Notes under the pieces: generated by a model
The model's database searches: none
What the model was told of the DNA's origin: nothing
The model's input: the letters and a program-made list of their open reading frames with translations, nothing else
DNA from: CAJWPI01 sp964635015
GTDB lineage: Bacteria > Pseudomonadota > Gammaproteobacteria > Magnimaribacterales > Magnimaribacteraceae
Direction: 5' to 3'
NCBI GenBank assembly: GCA_964635015.1
Contig: CAZWMS010000016.1
Coordinates: forward strand, 1 to 32,160
Length of the DNA stretch: 32,160 bases
Position numbers and translations under genes: made by a program
Part shown: positions 16,565-24,376 of the stretch, piece after piece
Layout of the letters: each line of letters begins with the position of its first letter
Numbering within the stretch: position 1 is the stretch's first letter

Positions 16565-18106
16565 TTATTTCCAATACTTTTCTTTTAATAATCTTTTATA
16601 CAATTTTCCTGTAGGGTGTCTAGGTAGCTCTTTCTCAAAATCAACTGACTTTGGACATTTAACATGAGACATTTTTTTCTTGCAATAAGCAATAAGTTCG
16701 GCTTCTAGATCGGGACCTGCTTCGTCCATTTTTTCTGGCTGAACAACTGCCTTTACCTCTTCTCCCATCTCTTCATTTGGAACCCCAAAAACAGCCACAT
16801 CAAAAACTTTTGGATGCATAATTAATACGTCTTCAGTTTCTTTAGGGTAAATATTAACTCCTCCTGATATTATCATATGAGCCTTTCTGTCAGTTAAGAA
16901 TAGATATCCTTCTTTATCAAGGTAACCTATATCTCCTAAAGTACTAAATCCTTGTTTAGAAATTGCTCCATCTGTTTTTTTCCTATCATTGTGGTATTCA
17001 AAAGTAACTGCAGTTTCTCCTCCAAAATAAACTCCCCCTGTCTCTCCATGCGATAGTTCCTTTCCTTCATCATCTAATATATGTACTTCTCCAAATAGAG
17101 GTCTTCCAACAGTGCCTTTGTGTTTAAGCCAATCTTCTGAATTAACTATTGTCATGCCATTAAATTCTGTTCCAGCATAATATTCATTAAGAATCGGACC
17201 CCACCAGCTTATCATCTTCTCTTTGACTTCTACTGGACAAGGAGCTGCTGCATGGATAGCAACCTCATGCGAAGAAAGGTTGTATTTATTCCTAACGGAT
17301 TCTTCTAATTTCAAAAATCTTACAAACATAGTCGGCACCCATTGAGAATGGGTAACCTTGTATTCTTGAATAGCCCTAAGAGCAGACTCTGGATCAAACT
17401 TTTCCATAATAATTGAAGTGCCTGCCATTGATAGAAATCCAGTATTAAAACCTAAAGGAGCTGAGTGATATAAGGGGGCGGGAGATAAATAAACACTCTT
17501 ATTATCTGCCCCATAAACGTTCTCTACTACTCTACCTAAATAATTTAAGTCTTCACTTTCTCGAGAATAAGGTAAAGGGTTCAGCAGAAGCTCCCTTTTA
17601 ATGCCTTTAGGTCTACCTGTAGTTCCAGAGGAGTAGAGCATAGGACCTCCCTGGCATTCATCCTTTATAGCTTCTTTAGAATTTTCTTGGAAACTTTTTT
17701 CAAAAGACTTAAATGATTCTATTTCTCCATCTAACATATACTTGTGAACACCTTTAAGAGAATTTTCTAGGCTTTTAGCAGTATTTTCTAAAAATTTTGA
17801 AGTTATAAAAATTTTAGCCCCACAGTCCTTGACAATATATTCAACTTCATCAGGTTGAAGTCTCCAACTAATAGCTGTGTATCTTAATCCACTCCTCCAT
17901 GCAGCAAATACTATAGGAAAAAAAAGAAAGTGATTTTCCATCATGAACGCAAGCCCATCTCCAGGTTTTAAACCTAAGGATCTAAAAAGATGAGCACATT
18001 GATTGGATGTCTCGTTTAGGTCTGAGTGTGTTAGGGTCTTGCCACTACCTAGCATAATAATTGCTGGTTTTTCTGGATATTTTTTTCCATTAATTCCTGG
18101 ATGCAT
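16565..18106 (-). CDS. AMP-forming acyl-CoA synthetase
   Basis: ANL-superfamily ligase that activates a carboxylic acid to its CoA thioester through an acyl-adenylate. The 513 residues show the phosphate loop SSGTTGRPKG (159-168), the YYAGTE motif, the hinge segment GYLFLTDRKAHMIISGG and the C-terminal PTGKLYKRLLK with the catalytic lysine. It resembles medium/long-chain fatty acid ligases such as FadD13 rather than acetyl-CoA synthetase. No signal or membrane segment is seen. It diverges from fabY across an 86-nt gap containing a 14-bp palindrome. By class it could be the LvaE-like activating enzyme for the neighbouring kinase/dehydrogenase system. Confidence 0.92.
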   Translation of the reverse strand: MHPGINGKKYPEKPAIIMLGSGKTLTHSDLNETSNQCAHLFRSLGLKPGDGLAFMMENHFLFFPIVFAAWRSGLRYTAISWRLQPDEVEYIVKDCGAKIFITSKFLENTAKSLENSLKGVHKYMLDGEIESFKSFEKSFQENSKEAIKDECQGGPMLYSSGTTGRPKGIKRELLLNPLPYSRESEDLNYLGRVVENVYGADNKSVYLSPAPLYHSAPLGFNTGFLSMAGTSIIMEKFDPESALRAIQEYKVTHSQWVPTMFVRFLKLEESVRNKYNLSSHEVAIHAAAPCPVEVKEKMISWWGPILNEYYAGTEFNGMTIVNSEDWLKHKGTVGRPLFGEVHILDDEGKELSHGETGGVYFGGETAVTFEYHNDRKKTDGAISKQGFSTLGDIGYLDKEGYLFLTDRKAHMIISGGVNIYPKETEDVLIMHPKVFDVAVFGVPNEEMGEEVKAVVQPEKMDEAGPDLEAELIAYCKKKMSHVKCPKSVDFEKELPRHPTGKLYKRLLKEKYWK

Positions 18107-18124
18107 AATCGTTCCCTATAAAAT

Positions 18125-18138
18125 TTATAGATCTATAA
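18125..18138. promoter_or_regulatory. 14-bp perfect palindrome, candidate operator
   Basis: TTATAGATCTATAA is a perfect palindrome in the 86-nt divergent gap between the acyl-CoA synthetase and the fabY operon, about 19 nt from the synthetase start and 55 nt from fabY. The place fits an operator for a dimeric regulator acting on both transcripts. It does not match the FadR or PsrA sites I know. An AT-rich palindrome may also arise by chance. Confidence 0.4.
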
Positions 18139-18192
18139 CCTAGATATTGCCATACAATAACCTCATAAAAAAGAACTGCCAACCTTATACTA

Positions 18193-19941
18193 ATGGTAAA
18201 AAAAAATACAAATAAAAACTTACCTGTAATTACGGCCTTTGGCGGGATAAATGCTGCAGGAAGAAGTTCTTCTCATCAAAGTTACAAAAACACTATATTT
18301 GATTCATTAAATGATAATTGCAAGCAAGAGGTTCTTCAGGATCTGGCTGTATTGGAAGGTAAAATAGAGTCAGTAAGTGGGGGGTGGGAAACATCCAGTG
18401 GTGATTCAATAAAACTTAAGACTTACCTAAAAGAAAACCTTGATGAAATTCGTGCTCAAACCATGGTGCGAAGGATTATAAGAGAAGAGTTTGATCCAGA
18501 AGGGATAATTTTAGATCAAATTCAAGCAGGATCAGCAGGCATGCTTCCAACTGGTTTTGATCCTTCAAACCTTTATCCATCAAGACAACATCCCAAGGCT
18601 CTTCAAATGACAGTGTTTGGCATGGGTGATGCTTTAGGGAATTTAGGAATTGAATGGTCAGAAATTTTAAAAAAAATAAGACCTGATGAAATGGCAGTTT
18701 TCAGTGGATCGGCTATTGGGCAAATGGATAAATCAGGCTTTGGCGGACTTATGCAATCACGACTTAAAGGGTCAAGGGCAAGTTCTAAGAACCTACCTCT
18801 TGGATTAGTTGAAATGTCAGCTGATTTCATAAATGCTTATATTCTAGGCAGCGTAGGTAGAACTGGTCACTGTGTAGGGGCTTGCGCTACTTTTTTATAC
18901 AACCTTCAGTTAGGCAAAGAAGCAATAGAAAATGGTACTGCTAAAATAGTGGTTGTAGGAGGTTCAGAAGCTCCCATTACCCCAGAAATAGTGGATGGGT
19001 TCTATGCAATGAGTGCCCTTGCTGATGATAAAAGGCTTACTCAACTCCAAGCCCAGCTTAATGAAACCACTGAAGAAGGAGCTAACCATAGATTAGCTTG
19101 CAGACCTTTTGGCGAAAATGTGGGCATGGTTTTGGGAGAGTCTGCACAATTTGTAATACTCATGAGTGATAGTCTTGCCTTAGATTTAGGCGCTGAGATC
19201 TTTGGATCTGTTCCATCAATTTTCACTCATTCAGATGGATATAAGAGCTCTATAAGCGGCCCTGGAATTGGCAACTACATTACGATGGCAAAATGTATTT
19301 CTGAAATAGCTTCTTTGATAGGTATTAATAAACTTAGAACTGGAAGTTTTGTACATGCCCATGGAACTGGAACCCCAGCAAACAGAGTGACTGAATCACA
19401 TATTTTAAATGAAATAGCTAAATTATTTAAAATTAAATCATGGCCAATAACTGCTATAAAATCATACCTTGGACACAGTATGGCTCCTGCTTCAGGAGAC
19501 CAATTGATTTCTGCTTTAGGAACATGGAGTAAAGGAGTAATACCTAAAATTCATTCTGTAGAAAAGATAGCGAAAGACGTTCATCAAAGTAACCTGGACT
19601 TTCTGTTAGAACCTAAAATTAAAGAGAAAAATTTCTTTAAAGTAGCTTTTCTCAATGCTAAAGGCTTTGGTGGAAATAATGCTTCAGCAGCAATACTAAG
19701 CCCAGAAACTACTTATGAAATAGTTAATAAGAAGCATAGTAAAAAAAGAATTAATGATTACCAGAAACGTCTAATCAAGACTAGATATAAAATAAAAAGG
19801 TACAATCTCAAAGCACTCAAGGGAAAATATAAAATGGTTTATAAGTTTAATGAGAATGTTCTAAAGGGTGAGACGGACTTGAAGATAAATAAGAAAGAAA
19901 TACATTTAAAGGGTTTTAAAAAAGCCATTAAACTTAATTGA
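18193..19941 (+). CDS. fabY: Beta-ketoacyl-ACP synthase FabY
   Basis: Condensing enzyme. In Pseudomonas aeruginosa FabY (PA5174) starts fatty acid synthesis by joining acetyl-CoA to malonyl-ACP. This 582-residue protein is longer than FabB/FabF (about 410) and has the FabY pattern: start VITAFGGINAAGRSS, PTGFDPSNLYPSRQHP, FINAYILGSVGRTGH, GACATFLYNLQLGKEAI and NAKGFGGNNAS. The Cys-His-His triad is complete: Cys231 (GACATF), His390 (HAHGTGT) and His428 (GHSMAPASG). A basic C-terminal extension (about 505-582, many lysines) follows the thiolase fold, also a FabY trait. It heads a plus-strand operon; the dehydrogenase GTG/ATG starts follow within 1-13 nt. Being upstream of catabolic genes is unusual. 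I base the FabY assignment on remembered family features. Confidence 0.88.
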   Translation: MVKKNTNKNLPVITAFGGINAAGRSSSHQSYKNTIFDSLNDNCKQEVLQDLAVLEGKIESVSGGWETSSGDSIKLKTYLKENLDEIRAQTMVRRIIREEFDPEGIILDQIQAGSAGMLPTGFDPSNLYPSRQHPKALQMTVFGMGDALGNLGIEWSEILKKIRPDEMAVFSGSAIGQMDKSGFGGLMQSRLKGSRASSKNLPLGLVEMSADFINAYILGSVGRTGHCVGACATFLYNLQLGKEAIENGTAKIVVVGGSEAPITPEIVDGFYAMSALADDKRLTQLQAQLNETTEEGANHRLACRPFGENVGMVLGESAQFVILMSDSLALDLGAEIFGSVPSIFTHSDGYKSSISGPGIGNYITMAKCISEIASLIGINKLRTGSFVHAHGTGTPANRVTESHILNEIAKLFKIKSWPITAIKSYLGHSMAPASGDQLISALGTWSKGVIPKIHSVEKIAKDVHQSNLDFLLEPKIKEKNFFKVAFLNAKGFGGNNASAAILSPETTYEIVNKKHSKKRINDYQKRLIKTRYKIKRYNLKALKGKYKMVYKFNENVLKGETDLKINKKEIHLKGFKKAIKLN

Positions 19942-19954
19942 TGTGGGAGGAGAA

Positions 19955-21175
19955 ATGGTAAAGGATAAAAAGAATTGGAAAGAAATAAGATCTCAAGTAA
20001 AAGACTTTGTAGAAAATGAGGTTTATCCAGCTGAAAAGATTTTATTTAAAAGAGATGATGAAGCTAAGAAGAAAATGCAAGAGCTCATGCAGTTGGCTAA
20101 AAATAAATCTTTATGGGCCCTAGGACATCCTAAAGACATAGGAGGACAAGGCATGCCTTTTATGGAATACGTTTACATAAACGAAGTTATAGGAAGATCA
20201 GAAAGCGCTATGGTTGCTCTGGGAACCCACTCTCTTCAAGACTCCATTATGTTGAGAGAATTTGCTTCGAAAACTTGGAGAGATAAATATCTTAAACCTC
20301 TTGTAAATGGGGAAATATTCCCAAGTTTTGGCATGACTGAACCCGATGTTGCTAGTTCTGACCCTACCCAATTAAAGACATCAGCACAACTAGAAGGGAA
20401 TGAGTGGGTAATAAATGGAAAAAAGTGGTTCACTAGTGGAGCTGCTGGAGCCGCATACACCACAGTTATGTGTAGAACGGAAATGGATGTACCTAGTCAT
20501 GGAGCTTTTAGTATGATCATTGTTCCAACAGATAATCCTGGTTATAAAATAATTAGAGAGACTCCTGTCCTTGGCATGACTGGAGGGCATGGGGGGCATT
20601 ACGAAGTAGAGTACGATAATGTAAGGGTACCTGAAGAAAATCTTTTAGGACCTAGGGGTCAAGGTTTTATTATTGCGCAAAGACGATTGGGTCCGGGAAG
20701 AATCTTTCATTGCATGCGTTGGCTGGGTCAAGCCCAAAGAGCATTTGATCTAATGTGTAGAAGGCTTTATGAAAGAGAAGCTTTTGGTACTTTATTGGCT
20801 GAAAAACAATTAATGCAAAAGTTTGTTTTTGATAGTACCTGTGAAATTCAAGCAAGCAGACAGTTGACACTTGATGCAGCCAAAAGAATTGATAAAGGTG
20901 ATGATGCTCGTATAGAAATAGGTTTAATTAAAGTAGTAGGTGCTCAAATGGTGCACAATGTTATAGATAGAGCTATCCAAGTTTATGGTGCTAAAGGCCT
21001 GACAGATGATACTCCTCTAAGCGCTATGTACAGACATGCTAGAGAAGCAAGAATTTACGATGGACCAGATGAAGTGCACATACAGTCTGTAGCTAGGAGA
21101 ATACTTAAAAACTACCAAGACAATGGCTCTGGATGGGATTTTGGCGAAAGAGATGCATATTTAGAGACTAATTAA
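19955..21175 (+). CDS. Acyl-CoA dehydrogenase, ACAD10/11 (LvaC-like) type
   Basis: FAD acyl-CoA dehydrogenase-fold enzyme. The 406 residues contain FGMTEPDVASSD (flavin/substrate loop, about 125-136), WVINGKKWFTSGA and the C-terminal YDGPDEVH segment (368-375). In ordinary family members the base in this segment is Glu in YEG; here Asp369 takes that place, as in ACAD10/11 and related bacterial proteins. I chose the ATG at 19955, preceded by GGGAGGAG; a GTG at 19943 in the same frame is the alternative and would overlap the ribosome site. The following genes (kinase, DUF6285) match LvaA and LvaB, so the likely role is removal of phosphate from a 4-phosphoacyl-CoA to give an enoyl-CoA rather than simple dehydrogenation; that is inference from P. 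putida and mammalian ACAD10/11 work. Confidence 0.9.
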   Translation: MVKDKKNWKEIRSQVKDFVENEVYPAEKILFKRDDEAKKKMQELMQLAKNKSLWALGHPKDIGGQGMPFMEYVYINEVIGRSESAMVALGTHSLQDSIMLREFASKTWRDKYLKPLVNGEIFPSFGMTEPDVASSDPTQLKTSAQLEGNEWVINGKKWFTSGAAGAAYTTVMCRTEMDVPSHGAFSMIIVPTDNPGYKIIRETPVLGMTGGHGGHYEVEYDNVRVPEENLLGPRGQGFIIAQRRLGPGRIFHCMRWLGQAQRAFDLMCRRLYEREAFGTLLAEKQLMQKFVFDSTCEIQASRQLTLDAAKRIDKGDDARIEIGLIKVVGAQMVHNVIDRAIQVYGAKGLTDDTPLSAMYRHAREARIYDGPDEVHIQSVARRILKNYQDNGSGWDFGERDAYLETN

Positions 21176-21186
21176 CCTAACTTCTG

Positions 21187-22170
21187 ATGAAAGAAGAGCT
21201 AAAAAAAAACTTAGAAAATCTGTTAAAAAAAAACTTCAATACTGTAAAAGTAACTTGCCTAGAATATCTAACTGGAGGAGCCTCTAATGAAACTTGGAAG
21301 TTTCAGATATCTTCTGGTTCAAACAAAGAAGACTTTATACTAAGAAGGTCTTTTGGAAGTTCTTCTCCGTTAGCCATTTTAAAGTCAGAAGAAGCTGAAA
21401 TCCAAAGGTTAGTTTATAAAGAAGGAGCTCCGGTTCCCGAAATAATTGCAGTAGCTGATAAAGACTCCCCTCTTGGAGACGCATATATAATGAAATATAT
21501 TGATGGTGAGACCATTGCCAGAAAAATATTAAGGGATGAAAAATACAAATTAGTTAGAAAAAATTTAGCTTTTGAATGTGGAGCTGCTATAGCAAAAATT
21601 CATAAGGTACCTATTAAAAAAGTAAAGGGTCTGCAAAATAAAAGTGCCAAAGATCTAATTGACCAACTACATGATACCTACAAGTCTTTTCAACACCCCC
21701 TGCCAGTCTTTGAATATACCTTTAAATGGCTTAAAGAACAGGACTTCGGTTCACAAAGATATAATCTTGTTCATGGTGACTTTAGATTGGGAAATATAAT
21801 AGTGGATGAACATGGCCTCAGAGCTGTTATAGACTGGGAATTAGCTCATATTGGAAACCCCATACAAGACTTGGGGTGGATATGCGTAAATTCATGGAGA
21901 TTTGGACAATCAGAAAATATAGTAGGGGGTTTTGGTCAAATTAAAGATTTATTAAAAGGTTACTCTTCTATATCAAAAAATGATATTACCAATGAACAAA
22001 TAAAAACTTGGCAAATATTTGGAACTTTGAGATGGGGAGTTATATGTCTAATCCAAACTTTTGCACATTTGATAGGGGAAAATAATTCAGTAGAGAGAGC
22101 GGCTATAGGAAGGCGGGTTTCAGAAACAGAAATTGATCTAGTTGATATGTTGTTTTTAGGAGGAAATTAG
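21187..22170 (+). CDS. APH-family kinase, probable 4-hydroxyacyl-CoA kinase (LvaA-like)
   Basis: Phosphotransferase of the aminoglycoside-phosphotransferase/choline-kinase fold, 327 residues. The catalytic loop is HGDFRLGN (197-204; Asp199 base, Asn203 metal ligand) and the metal motif is IDWE (215-218, Asp216), followed by HIGNPIQDLGW. The N-lobe has TGGASNETW, the usual nucleotide loop. The YDG-type dehydrogenase 11 nt upstream and the DUF6285 gene overlapping its stop point to the ACAD10/11-LvaA group, which phosphorylates the 4-hydroxyl of acyl-CoAs, not to antibiotic resistance. The stop TAG overlaps the GTG alternative start of the next gene by one base, so translation is coupled. The exact acyl substrate is unknown. 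Confidence 0.88.
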   Translation: MKEELKKNLENLLKKNFNTVKVTCLEYLTGGASNETWKFQISSGSNKEDFILRRSFGSSSPLAILKSEEAEIQRLVYKEGAPVPEIIAVADKDSPLGDAYIMKYIDGETIARKILRDEKYKLVRKNLAFECGAAIAKIHKVPIKKVKGLQNKSAKDLIDQLHDTYKSFQHPLPVFEYTFKWLKEQDFGSQRYNLVHGDFRLGNIIVDEHGLRAVIDWELAHIGNPIQDLGWICVNSWRFGQSENIVGGFGQIKDLLKGYSSISKNDITNEQIKTWQIFGTLRWGVICLIQTFAHLIGENNSVERAAIGRRVSETEIDLVDMLFLGGN

Positions 22171-22172
22171 TG

Positions 22173-22535
22173 ATGTTTGATAGACCAACAAGCAAAGAGC
22201 TTATTGAAGCGGTCTACCTGTTTTTGGAAGAAAGGATAAAAAAAGAACTTCCAAAGCACTTAGCTTTCAATGTACAAATTTCTATCAATATTCTAAAGAT
22301 AGTTATGAGAGAACTTGATAAGGGCGAATCACTTACTGAGGAAACAAAACAAATATTGATAAACATATTAGGGGATTCAAAAAAAGCAACAATAAAAAAT
22401 TTAGCAAAAGAAATATCTCAAGGAAAGATAGATTTAAATAATAAAAAACTTAAGGAAGTCTTGATTGAAATAACAAAGAAAAAACTTTCAGTAGATAATC
22501 CTAACTACTCAACCTATAAAAAATTACTCAAGTGA
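22173..22535 (+). CDS. DUF6285 protein, probable LvaB-like partner of the kinase
   Basis: Small, largely helical, charged protein of 120 residues with no membrane segment. The opening RPTSKELIEAVYLFLEE followed by HLAFNVQISINILKIVMREL is the DUF6285 pattern. LvaB, required together with the kinase LvaA in P. putida levulinate catabolism, belongs to this kind of protein as far as I recall. The ATG at 22173 has AGGAGG 8 nt upstream, inside the end of the kinase gene; a GTG at 22170 is the alternative. The 3' end overlaps the convergent SDR gene by 12 nt. Its molecular role, accessory subunit or adaptor, is not known from sequence. Confidence 0.82.
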   Translation: MFDRPTSKELIEAVYLFLEERIKKELPKHLAFNVQISINILKIVMRELDKGESLTEETKQILINILGDSKKATIKNLAKEISQGKIDLNNKKLKEVLIEITKKKLSVDNPNYSTYKKLLK

Positions 22536-23435
22536 TTTAAGTGGTTTTTTATCTCTGAACAACATCACTAAAGGCATAAATAAGGGCCAAGTTTTATGAT
22601 AATGCTTAGGAAATAGTCTTTGAGAAAGGTCTAAAAGCTTTGCATCTAAACCAATAAATATTCTACTCTTATTCTTTTTAACCCCATTTAAAATAATATT
22701 TGCTGCTTTACTGGGGTGCATTCCACCTTCTCTAAACTGATTGCCCATTTCCTCCAAATTTTTAGGGGCTTTTCGTGTGAAAATGCTACTATTATTTTGT
22801 TGTTCTTCAACCTGTTTATTGAATTCCTCTTCGTCCATTCTTGCACTGGCAGCTATATTTGTACCAATATGACCTGGATGAACACAATGGACCTGGAGAT
22901 TTGGATTAGTTGTTGCCATTTCAAGGGCTAGACTTTCAGTGAATCCTCGCACAGCAAATTTGGTTGCATGATAGACCGATTGTCCTGGAACAGCGATCAT
23001 TCCAAAAATGGAGGAAGTATTTACGATTGCTGCTTCAGACCTATCAATCATATGCGGAATAAATGCTCTTGTGCTATTAACTACTCCTTCTAAATTTATA
23101 CCCATTACCCAATCCCAATTGTCTTCTTGCATATCTTTAAAATGAGAGCCTGTGGTTACACCTGCATTATTAAAAACCAAATCAACTTGACCGTGCTGCT
23201 CAATTACCTTGCCAGGAAGTGCTTCAATTCTTTTTTTGTCTGCAACATCTAAAACATGAGAAGAAACGGATACATTATATTTTCTTAACATTTCAGCAGT
23301 CTCGCTTAAAGTATCTTGATTCACATCACAAATAACTACATCAGCACCATCTTTAGCTAACAGAACTGCTAGATAACGTCCAATACCGGAACCTGCACCA
23401 GTAATAACTGCCACTTTATCTCTAAAGTTTTTCAT
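22524..23435 (-). CDS. SDR family oxidoreductase (tandem paralogue 1)
   Basis: Classical short-chain dehydrogenase of 303 residues. TGAGSGIG (12-19), Asp37 after strand 2 (NAD preference), NNAG (89-92), Ser141/142, Tyr155 and Lys159 (YHATK) make a complete active site, followed by HPGHIGTNIA. The last 60 residues are an extension with a basic-hydrophobic end (LFMPLVMLFRDKK) that may associate with membrane. It overlaps the upstream SDR gene by 4 nt (ATGA) and shares its opening and PGHIGT segment, so the pair arose by duplication. It converges on and overlaps the DUF6285 gene. It could be an LvaD-like 4-oxoacyl-CoA reductase; substrate unproven. Confidence 0.88.
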   Translation of the reverse strand: MKNFRDKVAVITGAGSGIGRYLAVLLAKDGADVVICDVNQDTLSETAEMLRKYNVSVSSHVLDVADKKRIEALPGKVIEQHGQVDLVFNNAGVTTGSHFKDMQEDNWDWVMGINLEGVVNSTRAFIPHMIDRSEAAIVNTSSIFGMIAVPGQSVYHATKFAVRGFTESLALEMATTNPNLQVHCVHPGHIGTNIAASARMDEEEFNKQVEEQQNNSSIFTRKAPKNLEEMGNQFREGGMHPSKAANIILNGVKKNKSRIFIGLDAKLLDLSQRLFPKHYHKTWPLFMPLVMLFRDKKPLKSLE

Positions 23436-24367
23436 TCTGTACCTTCTCTTTTCTCTCCATCAAACCTAATATTATAGGCTTCTTCAGGATCTCGTCTGAC
23501 CATTTCATCTATTTCTTTTGCATCTTCACCAATCAATATTCTCCATTTATTCTCTCTGACACCATCTAAGATTATTTTTGCAGCTTCAGATGAAGAGGTT
23601 GGTGCATTCTCACCAAAAGATTCTGCATTTTCTTTGATTATCTGTCTAATCTGATCAAGAGACTGGTTATGGACAGGGTTTCCAAGTTTAATCATATTTT
23701 GTTTTATTTTTTCCATTTCTTCGTCTGATTTTTCACCCCCAAGAATCTTTTGTGTGTTCACTGCTATAGAGGTTCCAATATGCCCAGGCATCACCACCGA
23801 TACGCCAACATGAGGAGCATTTAAACGGAAATCATCAATGAGAGATTCGCTAAATCCCTTTACAGCAAATTTTGCTGCTGAATAAGAAGTGTGAGGAATT
23901 CCACCAAGACTTGCCCAAAATCCATTCACACTGCTAGTATTAATCACATGACCTTCTTTGCTAGATACAATGTGAGGAATAAAAACTCTAGAACAGTAGT
24001 AGACCCCATACCAGCAAACTGCAAAACACCTTTCCCATTCTTCTCTTGAGCTGGTCACAAAACTACCTCCCCCTCCTATTCCAGCATTGTTAAAAAGGAG
24101 ATTGATGTGCTCTGTTTTATGTTGATTCAGAACCTCTTCTTTAAATCTAACAACTTCTTCTTCTGAAGAAACATCACAAATATGGTTAGTAACTTTGACT
24201 TTGGGTGACTCAGAAACAACCATGGTTAAAGTTTCTTGTAAGTTCTCTTCAATTACATCACAAGTTGCAACATGACATCCAGAGCTTGCTAATTGCCTAA
24301 CAAGCTCCCTGCCAATTCCAGACCCTCCTCCTGTTATAACAGCAATTTTGTCTTTAAAAGTTTTCAT
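23432..24367 (-). CDS. SDR family oxidoreductase (tandem paralogue 2)
   Basis: Short-chain dehydrogenase of 311 residues. TGGGSGIG (12-19), Asp37, NNAG (93-96), Ser145/146, Tyr162 and Lys166 (YSAAK) are present, with MPGHIGTSIA after. It has an unusually long insertion after the active site (about 205-260, charged) and an acidic/charged tail (REGTE). The start MKTFKDKIAVITGGGSGIGR is nearly identical to that of its downstream paralogue, and the genes overlap by 4 nt, so translation is coupled. It follows the GST gene by 9 nt in a five-gene minus-strand run starting at gpsA. Substrate unknown; activity on a hydroxy/oxo-acyl compound is plausible from the neighbourhood. Confidence 0.88.
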   Translation of the reverse strand: MKTFKDKIAVITGGGSGIGRELVRQLASSGCHVATCDVIEENLQETLTMVVSESPKVKVTNHICDVSSEEEVVRFKEEVLNQHKTEHINLLFNNAGIGGGGSFVTSSREEWERCFAVCWYGVYYCSRVFIPHIVSSKEGHVINTSSVNGFWASLGGIPHTSYSAAKFAVKGFSESLIDDFRLNAPHVGVSVVMPGHIGTSIAVNTQKILGGEKSDEEMEKIKQNMIKLGNPVHNQSLDQIRQIIKENAESFGENAPTSSSEAAKIILDGVRENKWRILIGEDAKEIDEMVRRDPEEAYNIRFDGEKREGTE

Positions 24368-24376
24368 TAAAGAAAA

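Noticed and set aside
18186..18191. TATACT as the -10 of fabY
   Set aside because: It ends one base before the start codon, so transcription would begin inside the gene; no -35 at proper spacing.
21187..22170. Aminoglycoside resistance kinase
   Set aside because: The fold is shared, but the ACAD and DUF6285 neighbours point to acyl-CoA metabolism and there is no mobile context.
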